Of a stretch of DNA of 64,000 bases, positions 26,696 to 35,295 are shown one piece after another. Within the stretch, counting starts at the first letter, position 1; each line of letters opens with the position of its first letter. The notes below the pieces were generated by a model, which ran no database searches, was not told the DNA's origin, and worked only from the letters and a program-made list of their open reading frames with translations. A program made the position numbers and the translations under genes. Origin of the DNA: Raineyella sp. LH-20 (GTDB lineage Bacteria > Actinomycetota > Actinomycetes > Propionibacteriales > Propionibacteriaceae); NCBI RefSeq assembly GCF_033110965.1, contig NZ_CP137003.1:248001-312000 (forward strand), read 5' to 3'.

Positions 26696-27895
26696 TCAGT
26701 GGTGGGCGAAGGCGCCGAGGATCCTGGTCCGGGTCACCGCGTCGCGGAGGGCGTCGCTGCTGACGTTCACGTCGGCCCCGGACAGCTTCTGCACCAGGCT
26801 CGCCGTCGACAGTTGCGCCAGCCCGTTCACCGAGGTGTCCACCCCGACCCCGTTGAGCGCCCCGACGATGCCCGGGCTGAGACCGACCACCTCGGCCGAG
26901 GCGGCACCGAGGTCGGCCGGGGCGGCGCCGCCGCCGGCGTCCCCGAGCGCTTGCTTGAGCACCGCGTCCGCGGTCGGCGCGGGGAGCAGACCGACGACGT
27001 GGTCGGTCAGCATCGAGACCGTCCCGGCGACCCCGGTGAGCTGCTGGTCGGCGGGCAGCGCAGCGAGCACCGATGCCGCGGTCACCCCCGACGGCAGGAC
27101 CGCCCCGCCGACCGCCGAGCGCAGGTCGGCCACGGTCGCCCCGGGGCGGTCGACGACCTCGCGGACCGAGGGCGCGGAGACCAGGTCCTCCAGGCCCGCC
27201 ACGGTCCGGACCACGTCGTCGGGACGGGCGTGCACCGGATCGAAGACGGCCGCCGGGTTGACCGCCTCGGGCGGCAGCACGGCGGTCTCGCCGAGGGTGC
27301 TGCCGGCGAACTCGAGCAGCTGGAACGAGTCGCCGCTCCGCGCGATGTAGGCGCTCTTGTCACCCACCTTGACCGTCCCGAGGACGCCGAGGCCCCGCGG
27401 GCCGGTCGACGTCCCGGCGCGGTCGACCCGGCTGCGCAGGTCGTGGAGGTCGTTCTGGAGTGAGGTGATCGTGGCCTCGAGCTCCCTGACCACACCGACC
27501 AGATCGGAGCGCAGCTCCGTCACCCCGCCGGCGAGCCGGACGAACTGGTCACGGATCGCGTCGAACTCGTTCTCGATCGCGTGGAAGCGCGCGTTGAAGC
27601 CGAGCTCCTCCGGCGTGGCGCCGGCCTGCACCCGGTCCTCACCGTCGACCCAGTCGGTGTGGGCGAAGCTGCGGACATATGTCACCTCGTCCGCCGGGTC
27701 GGTCGCCTGGACGTCGGTGCTGAAGTCGAACGGCGGCGGGTTGCTGCCGCCGGCGGCACCGACGTACCACCAGCCGAGGATCTCGCCGATCTCCCGTTCG
27801 GCCAGACCGGAGGCCTTCAGGGTGCCGGCGACGAGCTGCGTCGAGACCCCCTTGATGAGGATGTCCTTGTCGAGGAAGGAGATCGGTTCGGACAC
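26696..27895 (-). CDS. Coiled-coil protein of the injection-system locus (possible fibre or accessory protein)
   Basis: The 399-residue protein starts with GTG 27895 behind AGGAGT. Residues ~1-100 form a mixed domain (FLDKDILIKGVSTQLVAGTL, GWWYVGAAGG). Residues ~105-160 form a heptad coiled coil (ENEFDAIRDQFVRLAGGV, LVGVVRELEATITSLQNDL). A beta-like segment follows, and the C-terminal ~150 residues contain repeated short helices resembling helix-hairpin-helix units (GLSPGIVGALNGVGVD, LAQLSTASLVQKLSGADV). No toxin motif is visible. Position and coiled coil would suit a trimeric fibre or a baseplate attachment protein, but this is inference. Confidence 0.55.
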   Translation of the reverse strand: MSEPISFLDKDILIKGVSTQLVAGTLKASGLAEREIGEILGWWYVGAAGGSNPPPFDFSTDVQATDPADEVTYVRSFAHTDWVDGEDRVQAGATPEELGFNARFHAIENEFDAIRDQFVRLAGGVTELRSDLVGVVRELEATITSLQNDLHDLRSRVDRAGTSTGPRGLGVLGTVKVGDKSAYIARSGDSFQLLEFAGSTLGETAVLPPEAVNPAAVFDPVHARPDDVVRTVAGLEDLVSAPSVREVVDRPGATVADLRSAVGGAVLPSGVTAASVLAALPADQQLTGVAGTVSMLTDHVVGLLPAPTADAVLKQALGDAGGGAAPADLGAASAEVVGLSPGIVGALNGVGVDTSVNGLAQLSTASLVQKLSGADVNVSSDALRDAVTRTRILGAFAHH

Positions 27896-28010
27896 GGTGA
27901 CTCCTGGGCGTACGGGCGGTGGACGGGTTTCGGCTGCCGGTCGGGCGGGTGGCGGGTGCGGGTCGGGCGGGCGGCGGGTGCGGGTCGGAGGGGCCGGACG
28001 GGCCCCGGTG

Positions 28011-30479
28011 TCAGCCGGGAGGCGGGCCGTACCGTTCGGCGCCCACGCCGCGCCGCCGCCGGTAACGGGTGTAGGTACGGGAGAGTTCTCCGGCCAGGAA
28101 CTGCGGTGGGCCTCCGTCGGGGGAGACGTGGTTGCGCCGGATCGGGAAGGTGTTCACCTCGATGCCGAGCGGGCACAGCTCCTCGAGGAGGTTCATCAGG
28201 TAGCCGTACTGGTGGAGGTCGAGCACCGCGTCGTCCGGGAGTTCGAGCCGCACCTCGTACGGGTCGGCGAGACCGCGACGGGTGTGGGCGACGCACACCA
28301 CCAGGGCGATCCCCGGACGGGTCGCCAGCAGTTCCACCCGTCCGCCGACGCCCCGGCGCACCTCCAGTGGCGCCGGCGTCCATCGGTGCGGCCGGCGCAG
28401 CCGCGGACCACCGAGCCGGAACGACCAGTCGGCGTCGACCGCGCCCGAGTCGAGCGACCTGAAGCGTTCGGCCGGAGCCATCGGCCGGTCCGGGGCCGGT
28501 GGCGGGAAGGGCGCGACGTACCAGCGGTAGGTGGCCGGCACCGGCTCACCGGGCAGGTTCGAGCCGCCGGGGAGCAGGCCGACCGAGCCGAGCACCAGCA
28601 GGCTGCTCCCGTCGGGATGCGGCAGCACCCGCACCGACACGAAGCCCGCGGCGGTGAGCACCGCGACGTCGGTGCGGATGGTGTCCCGGGCGGCGACGGC
28701 GGCCGGGGCGTCGGCGGCCAGCCCGGCCAGGCCGGTCGGCACCACCAGGCCGAGCAGCAGATCGGTGTCGTACGCCTCCCGGACCCGCGCCGCGAACTCG
28801 CCGGGGACCGCCGGGACGAGCCCGGCGGCGACCAGCGGCCGCGCCGCGGCGGGCACCGCAGGTGCGACGGTGGCGACGGTCCCCAGCAGCGTCGCCAGGT
28901 CGGCCGGCTCGAGGGGCGGCGGGACCTCGGCCACCGCCGGGCCGAACCCGGTCAGCGCCCGGGCCCACGCCTCGTCCACCAGCACGCTGCGGCCGGAGCC
29001 GGCGCCGCGCATCCGAGCCACGTACCGCCCGGTCTCGCCCTCCGCCAGCCGGGCCGGTCCCTCGATGACCAGGCCGTGGCCGGGCAACGAGGTCAGCTGC
29101 AGTGTCCCGTCGTCCAGCGGGGTGGCGTCCAGGCCCGCGGCGGCGAACAGCCAGCGCGCCTGCGGATCGTCGCTGCGGTCGCGGACCGCGGCCCGGAGCA
29201 CCGCGCCGACCACGCCCGGGGCGATGCCCGGGAGCACGGCGGCGCCACCCGCCGCGGCCGCCTGCTGCGCGGCTCGGGCGGCCTCGACCGCCCGGTCGAC
29301 CCGGTCGGCCGTCGGCGGATCGACGGCCACTCCGAGCCCCAGGTCGTACCGTGGATCGGCCTCGGCCGTCATCGCGGACCGTAGCGTCAGGGTGCCCGGA
29401 CCGGTCAGCGCCTCGAGCAGCAGCACGGCGCGGGCCAGGCAGGTCGCGGTGCCGGCACCGAGGTAGCGACGGTCGTCGAGCGGTTGGTCGCGGGTCAACC
29501 GGCCGATGAGGATCTGCCGGGTCTGCTCGAGGCGGCTGCGGGTGGAATCCGGCAGGCCCGCCGGGGTGTCGCCGTCGAGGTCGAGCAGCAGGCCGCCGGA
29601 CGCCAGCTCGACGAAGCGGTGCCGCCAAGCGCTGGGACCGTCGGCCGGTGGCGGCACCACCTCGACCACCCGGACCGACACCGCCGGCTGGTCGGACCGC
29701 TCGACGATCCGGAACCGGGCGGTGATGCCGACGGTGGCCGGCAGCCCGCGGTTCGGGCCACCACCGGCTGTCGGCTCGGGCGGCCCGTTGAGCGCCCGGT
29801 CGAACCCGGCGGGGGTGGCCAGCCGCCACGACGTGACGATCAGCAACCGGCTCCGATAGGCCTCGTCGCCCTCGCCCTGAAGACGGGGCACACCGTGGTC
29901 GGCGCCGATCGCGTCGAGGGCGCCGGAGCGGGCGAGGGAGACGTGCCGAGAGGCGGCGATCTCCCGCGCTACGGCGGTGACACGTTGCTTCTCGGCGGTG
30001 AGCAGGTGCACGAGCCGGGCCAGCCGCCCCTCGAGCGCGAGGACCTCGACCAGGGCGGCCGCCCCGTCCGGCGGCAGGTCCGGGCCGGCCGCCGCGATCG
30101 CCGCGGCCGGATCGGCGGACGGCGCGCCGACAGCGGTGCGTACGGTCACGGCGAGCCGGATCGGCCCGCTGGTGTCGGCGGGCGGCTGGGGCAGGAACAG
30201 CGGCAACAGCGAGCCGGCCGCCGACCAGGCGGTGAAGACCGCGGCCGGCTGCTCGGCACCGCCGCCGGCGGCGCGGCATCGTACGACGACCGCCCGCCGC
30301 GCCAGCGGGGCGGTGAGCCGGACCAGGACCACCGGGGCCCGCAGGGCGGGAACGTCGACCGCACCGTCCACGAGCGGCAGCACCCGCAGGCCGGCGCCGG
30401 CCGCGAACGGCGGGGTGAGCAGGTCCAGGGCCGCCGGCAGGCCGCTCCCGGAGACCGTACGGCTGTCGACCGGGCGCAT
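28011..30479 (-). CDS. Large baseplate protein of the injection system (Afp12-like position)
   Basis: The start is taken as ATG 30479, which has GGGGAGGA five bases upstream; a GTG at 30494 would precede that site. The 822-residue protein contains LDAIGADHGVPRLQGEGDEAYRSRLL near residue 190, a motif typical of baseplate wedge and tail proteins of the J/P2-I type. It ends with ALVVCVAHTRRGLADPYEVRLELPDD and an Arg-rich tail. It directly follows the baseplate-J gene, as Afp12 follows Afp11. It should form the outer baseplate wedge that links the hub with fibres. Confidence 0.7.
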   Translation of the reverse strand: MRPVDSRTVSGSGLPAALDLLTPPFAAGAGLRVLPLVDGAVDVPALRAPVVLVRLTAPLARRAVVVRCRAAGGGAEQPAAVFTAWSAAGSLLPLFLPQPPADTSGPIRLAVTVRTAVGAPSADPAAAIAAAGPDLPPDGAAALVEVLALEGRLARLVHLLTAEKQRVTAVAREIAASRHVSLARSGALDAIGADHGVPRLQGEGDEAYRSRLLIVTSWRLATPAGFDRALNGPPEPTAGGGPNRGLPATVGITARFRIVERSDQPAVSVRVVEVVPPPADGPSAWRHRFVELASGGLLLDLDGDTPAGLPDSTRSRLEQTRQILIGRLTRDQPLDDRRYLGAGTATCLARAVLLLEALTGPGTLTLRSAMTAEADPRYDLGLGVAVDPPTADRVDRAVEAARAAQQAAAAGGAAVLPGIAPGVVGAVLRAAVRDRSDDPQARWLFAAAGLDATPLDDGTLQLTSLPGHGLVIEGPARLAEGETGRYVARMRGAGSGRSVLVDEAWARALTGFGPAVAEVPPPLEPADLATLLGTVATVAPAVPAAARPLVAAGLVPAVPGEFAARVREAYDTDLLLGLVVPTGLAGLAADAPAAVAARDTIRTDVAVLTAAGFVSVRVLPHPDGSSLLVLGSVGLLPGGSNLPGEPVPATYRWYVAPFPPPAPDRPMAPAERFRSLDSGAVDADWSFRLGGPRLRRPHRWTPAPLEVRRGVGGRVELLATRPGIALVVCVAHTRRGLADPYEVRLELPDDAVLDLHQYGYLMNLLEELCPLGIEVNTFPIRRNHVSPDGGPPQFLAGELSRTYTRYRRRRGVGAERYGPPPG

Positions 30480-30518
30480 CTCAGTCCTCCCCACCCATGT
30501 CAGTTCACCTCGGGCATG

Positions 30519-31901
30519 TCAGTTCACCTCGATGTCGGACAACGACGCGACCAGCACGGCGACCTCGGCCGGGCCGACGACGACGTCCTCACCGACCGCC
30601 AGCTGCTGAACCCCGTACGGGACGCCGTCGCCGAGGACGTCCTCGGTCAGCCGTGGCGGGTAGCGAAGCAGGTGCAGGTCGCGGGCGTCGGTGACGCCGG
30701 GTTCGTTCATCGCGGCCCAGATGATCTCGCTGTAGCGGACCGGCTCGCCGATCCGCAGCCGCCCGACGTAGCGGCGGACCCGGTCGACGATCCGGCCGAC
30801 CAGCCCGGCCCGGCCGCCACCGTCGGACGGCGGCCCGTCGAGGCTGATCCGGACCCGGAAGCCGACCCCCACCTGCAGCGCCTGCTCGATCGACGGTGCG
30901 ATCCCGATCGGCCGCACCTCGTCGACCGCCGCCCGCACCCGGTCCGCGAGCTGGCCGGGCCCGTCCCAGACGGCGGCCTCCTCGGGGGCGACCAGCACGG
31001 TGACGAAGTACGGATTGCCGAGGCTGCGCTGTTCGCTGAAGAGCCGCTCGGCGAAGGAGAAGTTGCCGTAGATCGACTGGTTGACGTCGAGTCCGCCGTA
31101 GAGGTCCTTGACGACGACCTGGCGGACCCCGGGCACCAGGGACACCGCGACGCGCAGGGCGTCCGGCGTCCAGAGGTTGCGCGGGTAGGCCAGCAGCAGG
31201 TCGCGGTAGTCCTCGTCGGACCAGGTGAGGTCACCGCCGGCCAGCGGCGCGGTGTGGGCGATCACCACCGTGCCCGCCGCGGCGAGGCCGGCCGCGGCGG
31301 CGACCCGGGCATCCGCCGGGTCGAACGCGTCCACCAGCCCGGGGGTCGCGCCGTCCACCACGGCGACCGGGTCCAGGTTCCCGGCCGGGCCGGGGTCGAA
31401 CGCGGTCACCCCGGCGTCCGCCGTGGTGTGGGCGGCGTCGAGGCGTACGTCCTCGCGGAGGAAGACGATCGCGCCGCCGTGCGACCGCAGTCGGGCACCC
31501 AACGGGAGGGTGAGCTGGGGGACGTCGGCCGGCAGGTCACCGGTGAGCCGCAGCCGTACGGTGCCGGTGGCCCGGTGGAAGGGTCGGGGCAGGCCGAGCT
31601 CGGCACCAAGCCGGGACAGCGCCTCGCCACGGGCGGTGGCGACGAAGCTGTCGTCGTACATCAGGCCGAGATCGGTCCACAGCCGGGCGTCCTCGACGCT
31701 GGCCAGTTCGAGCAGGGTCCGCAGCACGCTGCCGGAGGTCAGGTCGATGTCGGTGCCGAACAGCGCGCGGGCCAGCGCGATCTTCTCGTCGAGGATGCGA
31801 GCGACCGGCTTGGGGACGAATCCCGCGCCGGTGACGCCGTGCTCGAGGCCGCTGGACGTGCTCCGCGCCAGCGCGTCGAGGTCGGCCGGGGTGTCGGTCA
31901 T
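30519..31901 (-). CDS. Baseplate J-like protein (Afp11/gp6 type)
   Basis: The 460-residue protein starts at ATG 31901. The N-terminal part (FGTDIDLTSGSVLRTLLELASVEDARLWTDLGLMYDDSF, then ATARGEALSRLGAELGLPR) is the classic opening of baseplate-J proteins, in which GSxxRTL and the A-x-G-x-x-L-x-x-L-G-x-x-x-G-L-P-R motif are conserved. A beta-rich centre and a C-terminal wedge domain (RIGEPVRYSEIIWAAMNEPGVTDARDL) follow. It builds the baseplate wedge around the spike hub. The start overlaps the gp25-like gene stop by 4 bp. Confidence 0.85.
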   Translation of the reverse strand: MTDTPADLDALARSTSSGLEHGVTGAGFVPKPVARILDEKIALARALFGTDIDLTSGSVLRTLLELASVEDARLWTDLGLMYDDSFVATARGEALSRLGAELGLPRPFHRATGTVRLRLTGDLPADVPQLTLPLGARLRSHGGAIVFLREDVRLDAAHTTADAGVTAFDPGPAGNLDPVAVVDGATPGLVDAFDPADARVAAAAGLAAAGTVVIAHTAPLAGGDLTWSDEDYRDLLLAYPRNLWTPDALRVAVSLVPGVRQVVVKDLYGGLDVNQSIYGNFSFAERLFSEQRSLGNPYFVTVLVAPEEAAVWDGPGQLADRVRAAVDEVRPIGIAPSIEQALQVGVGFRVRISLDGPPSDGGGRAGLVGRIVDRVRRYVGRLRIGEPVRYSEIIWAAMNEPGVTDARDLHLLRYPPRLTEDVLGDGVPYGVQQLAVGEDVVVGPAEVAVLVASLSDIEVN

Positions 31902-32347
31902 CCTTGATCCACCTCTCCCAGAGTCATCGGCAGTTCGCCCGCCGCGGTCCGTACGGTCGCCCGGACCTCCTGCCGTCGTGCCGCGTCGAGCGGCCCGAGA
32001 GTGACGTCGACGACGTCGGCCACCCGGTTGTCCGCGAGCAGGGTGCGGATCACCGCGACCCGCAGCAGTTGTTCGCGCAGCAGCGGCCCCAGGGCCAGCG
32101 ACAGGACCCGCAGTCCGTCGAACCCGAAGCCGGTGTTGAACGGATCGCTGCCCAGCGGCGTCAGCAGCGCCACGGCGAGATCCTGGGCGAGATTGTCCGT
32201 CCCTTCGAGCAGCACCGGGCCCTCCCCCCACACCAGATCGAGGGCCGGCTCCCCCACCGCCGGCCGGCCGAGCGCGAGGCCGCGGCCGAGCAGGGCACGG
32301 GCCGCCACCGGGTCGGGCGGACCGGCGGTCGACGGATCCACGGTCAT
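31898..32347 (-). CDS. gp25-like baseplate wedge protein (Afp9 type)
   Basis: The 149-residue protein matches the gp25/GPW family in length and layout. The key region is DNLAQDLAVALLTPLGSDPFNTGFG, the usual sheath-initiator segment with the short glycine-rich turn, followed by LGPLLREQLLRVAVIRTLLADNRV. In T4 and the Afp/PVC particles this protein joins baseplate and sheath and starts sheath polymerisation. Both ends overlap neighbours by 4 bp (VgrG-like upstream, baseplate-J downstream), the same gene order as afp8-afp9, with the tip gene missing between gp25 and J. Confidence 0.85.
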   Translation of the reverse strand: MTVDPSTAGPPDPVAARALLGRGLALGRPAVGEPALDLVWGEGPVLLEGTDNLAQDLAVALLTPLGSDPFNTGFGFDGLRVLSLALGPLLREQLLRVAVIRTLLADNRVADVVDVTLGPLDAARRQEVRATVRTAAGELPMTLGEVDQG

Positions 32348-34209
32348 GATGTCCTCTTCTCGATCTCGACGCCCTGGGCGACGGACATCACGACCTTGCT
32401 CCCGCTGAGCCGGATCTCCTTGTCGGTGGCGATGGTGATGGTGCCGGTGCTGTCGATCGAGATCGACGCGTTGCCGGCGGCGGTGCGGACGGTGACCACC
32501 CCGGCGGGCGGATCGTCGGGGCGCTTGCCGACGGCCGGCATCAACGACTCCCCGACGGTGATCTCCAGACCGAGCACATTGATCACCCGGCCGCCGGCGG
32601 CGTTGACCAGGTCGCTGGCGACCGGTCCGGTCGGCGCCGGGGTCACGCCGGTGCCGGCGTCTGCGGGCATCACCTTCGTCGGCAGGGTGAGCCACCAGTC
32701 CCCCTGCCGGCTCTCCGGCTCGCTGCCCTCGGGCCACACGCAGCCGGCGACGACGGCGTTGCGGGAGTCCCCGTCGTGGTTGAGCTGCAGCACCCGGGTG
32801 CCGGGATAGTGCGGGACGACCAGCCCGGTGCCGCCGTACGCGAACGGGGTGAGGTAGGGCTTGTCGGCCAGGTGTGTCGCCGGGGTGTCCAGGGCGCCGC
32901 GGACGGCCAGGTTGGGTGGTGCGGCTTCGGCCAGTCCGTCGTCGAGGTCGAGGCGCTGCGCGTGTCGTTCGCCGCCGGGTTTCACCGCCTGGGCGGTCAC
33001 CACGCCGGCGTCCACGGCGCGGCGGGACCTGGCCATCGTCCCGATCCGGGCGTCGATGGTCTCGGCGACCCGTTGGGCCTCGCCGAGCGGGGCCGGTGCG
33101 GCCGGTCCGCCGTCGACGCCCTCGACCCGCAGCTTCGTGGTGAAGCCGGTCGTACGAGCGAGGGTGTGGCTCAGTGCGACCACCCGGAAGTCCCGGGGCG
33201 GCACGGTGGCGGCCCCGCGGACGAGGTCGACGACGGGTGCGGCGAGGCTGCCGACGGCACCGAGGGCGCCGAGCGCCGGGACGCCTCCGGAGGGCTGTTT
33301 CGTCACCGTCCGGGGCAGCCGGATCGTCACCACGTCCCCGACCCGCAGGTCCGGGCGGCCGAGCAGCGACACGTCCCAGGCGTCGGCGGTCGAGGTGGCG
33401 AACGGGTCGTCCTTGGCCGGGTCGTCGTACTCGTACGGAGCCGGGGTGGCCTCCACCAGCCCGGCGGCGGCGTCGAGGGACCACGAGTGTCCCCCGGTGA
33501 CGGACGGTGTCCAGGCGCCGAGGTGGAGCTCCCCGTCGCGGAGGAACAGTGGCACCCGGCCGTGCGGTGCGCCGTAGGCCGCGCGGGCCAACGCCTGCAG
33601 GACGTCGCCGACGCGGTCGGCGGCGCGCACCTCGGTGCGGCCCTCCAGGACCGGTTGGTGGCCCTCGGGGAAGACTCTGATCGGCGGAGTGAGGCCCTGG
33701 CAGATCGCGTCGACCCACTGGAAGACCGTCCCCTTGACCGGGAGCGTCGGGGCGCCCACCTGGGTCCGCTGCAGGCGGGCCCAGGTGGCGTCGACGCCAC
33801 TGAACCGGGTCCGGTAGCGGACCTCCCCGGCGGTCCGGGTCAGCTCGGTGATCCGGCCGGTGAGCACGGTCACCAGACCGGACGTCCGGGCGCCGCCGAG
33901 ACCCGTCGCGGCGAGCAGGTTCGCCCCCGCGGCGAGCAGGGACCCGGGCCGGTCGCGCCAGCCCAGGGCGATCGTCACCCGGCTGCACCGGCCCTTGAGG
34001 ATGGTGTCGACGTCGGCCTGGCGCAGGCCGTCGACGGTGGCGCTGAAGGTCGGCGCCGCCCAGATGCCGGCGAAGCTGACCTCGAGGTCGGCGTCGTAGC
34101 CCGCCCGGTCCACCGCCACCGCGGGCGCGGACGTCGCGGCCTGCGGGTCATCGGGACGGAACTCGAGGCGCCACCCGGCGTCGAACCCGACGCTAGACGA
34201 GACGGCCAT
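32344..34209 (-). CDS. VgrG-like central spike protein (Afp8 type)
   Basis: The 621-residue protein starts at ATG 34209 behind GGAGGA. Residues ~1-400 look like the gp27-type hub domains (WDVSLLGRPDLRVGDVVTIRLPR, RVVALSHTLARTTGFTTKLRVEG). Residues ~440-560 hold the OB-fold-like region (TPFAYGGTGLVVPHYPGTRVLQLNHDGDSRNAVVAGCV). The last ~60 residues (NASISIDSTGTITIATDKEIRLSGSKVVMSV) have the alternating pattern of a triple-stranded beta-helix. A trimer would form the puncturing spike and tube adaptor. It overlaps the gene before it by 17 bp and the gp25-like gene by 4 bp. Confidence 0.8.
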   Translation of the reverse strand: MAVSSSVGFDAGWRLEFRPDDPQAATSAPAVAVDRAGYDADLEVSFAGIWAAPTFSATVDGLRQADVDTILKGRCSRVTIALGWRDRPGSLLAAGANLLAATGLGGARTSGLVTVLTGRITELTRTAGEVRYRTRFSGVDATWARLQRTQVGAPTLPVKGTVFQWVDAICQGLTPPIRVFPEGHQPVLEGRTEVRAADRVGDVLQALARAAYGAPHGRVPLFLRDGELHLGAWTPSVTGGHSWSLDAAAGLVEATPAPYEYDDPAKDDPFATSTADAWDVSLLGRPDLRVGDVVTIRLPRTVTKQPSGGVPALGALGAVGSLAAPVVDLVRGAATVPPRDFRVVALSHTLARTTGFTTKLRVEGVDGGPAAPAPLGEAQRVAETIDARIGTMARSRRAVDAGVVTAQAVKPGGERHAQRLDLDDGLAEAAPPNLAVRGALDTPATHLADKPYLTPFAYGGTGLVVPHYPGTRVLQLNHDGDSRNAVVAGCVWPEGSEPESRQGDWWLTLPTKVMPADAGTGVTPAPTGPVASDLVNAAGGRVINVLGLEITVGESLMPAVGKRPDDPPAGVVTVRTAAGNASISIDSTGTITIATDKEIRLSGSKVVMSVAQGVEIEKRTS

Positions 34210-34801
34210 AGCAGTCCTCCGGGCTCATCGGGGCGGGACGGCCGGCCACCGCGCCGAGGCCGGCCCCGAGGGGTCGCCAGCCGACGCCGATCCTGGCCTC
34301 GGTCCGTCCGGCCGCGACGAGGCTTCCCGCCGCGACGGTCACCTCGTCGACCCACAGGTGGCCGCGCAGCCGCCCACCACCGGGCGCGTCGCTGACCGGC
34401 AGCGCCCGACCGGGCCGGGCCGGGTGGGCCGCCAGTACGATCCGGCCGGCGAGGACCAGGAGCACCACCCGCACCTCGGCCGGGGACAACGTCTCCCCCG
34501 GCGCCGCGGTGAGGGCGGCCAGCGCCGTGTCCGCGGCGACCGTCCGTACGTCCCGTACGTCGAGGCCCGGCGCGATGATGTCCGGTCCGGTGGCCGGCCG
34601 GACCGCCGACCGGCGGTCGAGGGCGTCGCGCGAGGACCAGACCACCCGGTCCGGCGGGGCGGACAGCGCTGCGGCCAGGTCGGGGGCGGTGGCGACGAGC
34701 ACCACCCTCAGGTCATGGTCGGGGGCCGGCAGCGTCGCGGCCTGCGGCAGCCCGCCGTCGGGGTCCAGGGGCACCGCGATCCACCCCGTCGGCAGTGTCA
34801 T
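34193..34801 (-). CDS. Injection-system protein of unknown function, 202 aa
   Basis: The protein is Ala/Val/Pro-rich with no cysteine pair or catalytic motif. A hydrophobic stretch VRVVLLVLAGRIVLAA near residues 110-125 is flanked by beta-like segments, and the C-terminus GRPAPMSPEDCYGRLV overlaps the start of the spike gene. It stands, together with the 165-aa gene, where Afp/PVC clusters carry the LysM protein Afp7, between tube/sheath and spike. It might be a hub or tube-spike adaptor. No LysM motif was found. Confidence 0.5.
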   Translation of the reverse strand: MTLPTGWIAVPLDPDGGLPQAATLPAPDHDLRVVLVATAPDLAAALSAPPDRVVWSSRDALDRRSAVRPATGPDIIAPGLDVRDVRTVAADTALAALTAAPGETLSPAEVRVVLLVLAGRIVLAAHPARPGRALPVSDAPGGGRLRGHLWVDEVTVAAGSLVAAGRTEARIGVGWRPLGAGLGAVAGRPAPMSPEDCYGRLV

Positions 34802-35295
34802 GTCGCGAACTCCACGATCGACAGGGCTGCGGTGGCGCCGAGGTCGACCAGCGCGTCGACCGGTCCGGGCTGTGGGACGTGACGCAGCGTGATGCTCACC
34901 TCGAGGCAGTCCAGCCGCTGCGCGGCCGCGGTGAACGACAGCTCCGTCACCTGCATGTTGGTCCGGGTCACCAGGGTGCTCACCAGCGTCACCCCGGCGA
35001 CCGCACCACCGGTCCAGGCGCCGAGCGACCCGCCGGTGCGGCTGGAGGCCGCGACGAGCTCCAGGTCCTTCTTCCAGAGCAGACGCTGCGGCCCGACCAG
35101 GAGGGCGGTCAGCGAGACGACGTCCGTCGAGGCGCTGGTGGACACCCGGAAGGCGGCGGGCCCGACCGGCGGCAGGGCGTACGACTCGCTCAGCGACATC
35201 CGGCTCACCGCGAACAGCGGGACGGCCAGGGGGAGGTCGACGAGCACCGCGGAGGGCAGGTGCCGGAACTCCTCGATGTACGAACGGTCGCTCAT
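34798..35295 (-). CDS. Injection-system protein of unknown function, 165 aa (possible hub or tube-initiator)
   Basis: The start is ATG 35295 (MSDRSYIEEFRHLPSAVLVDLP). The residues from 70 on (QRLLWKKDLELVAASSRTGG, LVSTLVTRTNMQVTELSFTAAAQRLDCLEVSITLRHVP) alternate strands in a way seen in small phage hub/tube-like proteins, and the final ITLRHVP is reminiscent of tail hub proteins that precede the spike gene. I cannot name a family with confidence. It overlaps both neighbouring genes by 4 bp. Confidence 0.5.
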   Translation of the reverse strand: MSDRSYIEEFRHLPSAVLVDLPLAVPLFAVSRMSLSESYALPPVGPAAFRVSTSASTDVVSLTALLVGPQRLLWKKDLELVAASSRTGGSLGAWTGGAVAGVTLVSTLVTRTNMQVTELSFTAAAQRLDCLEVSITLRHVPQPGPVDALVDLGATAALSIVEFAT

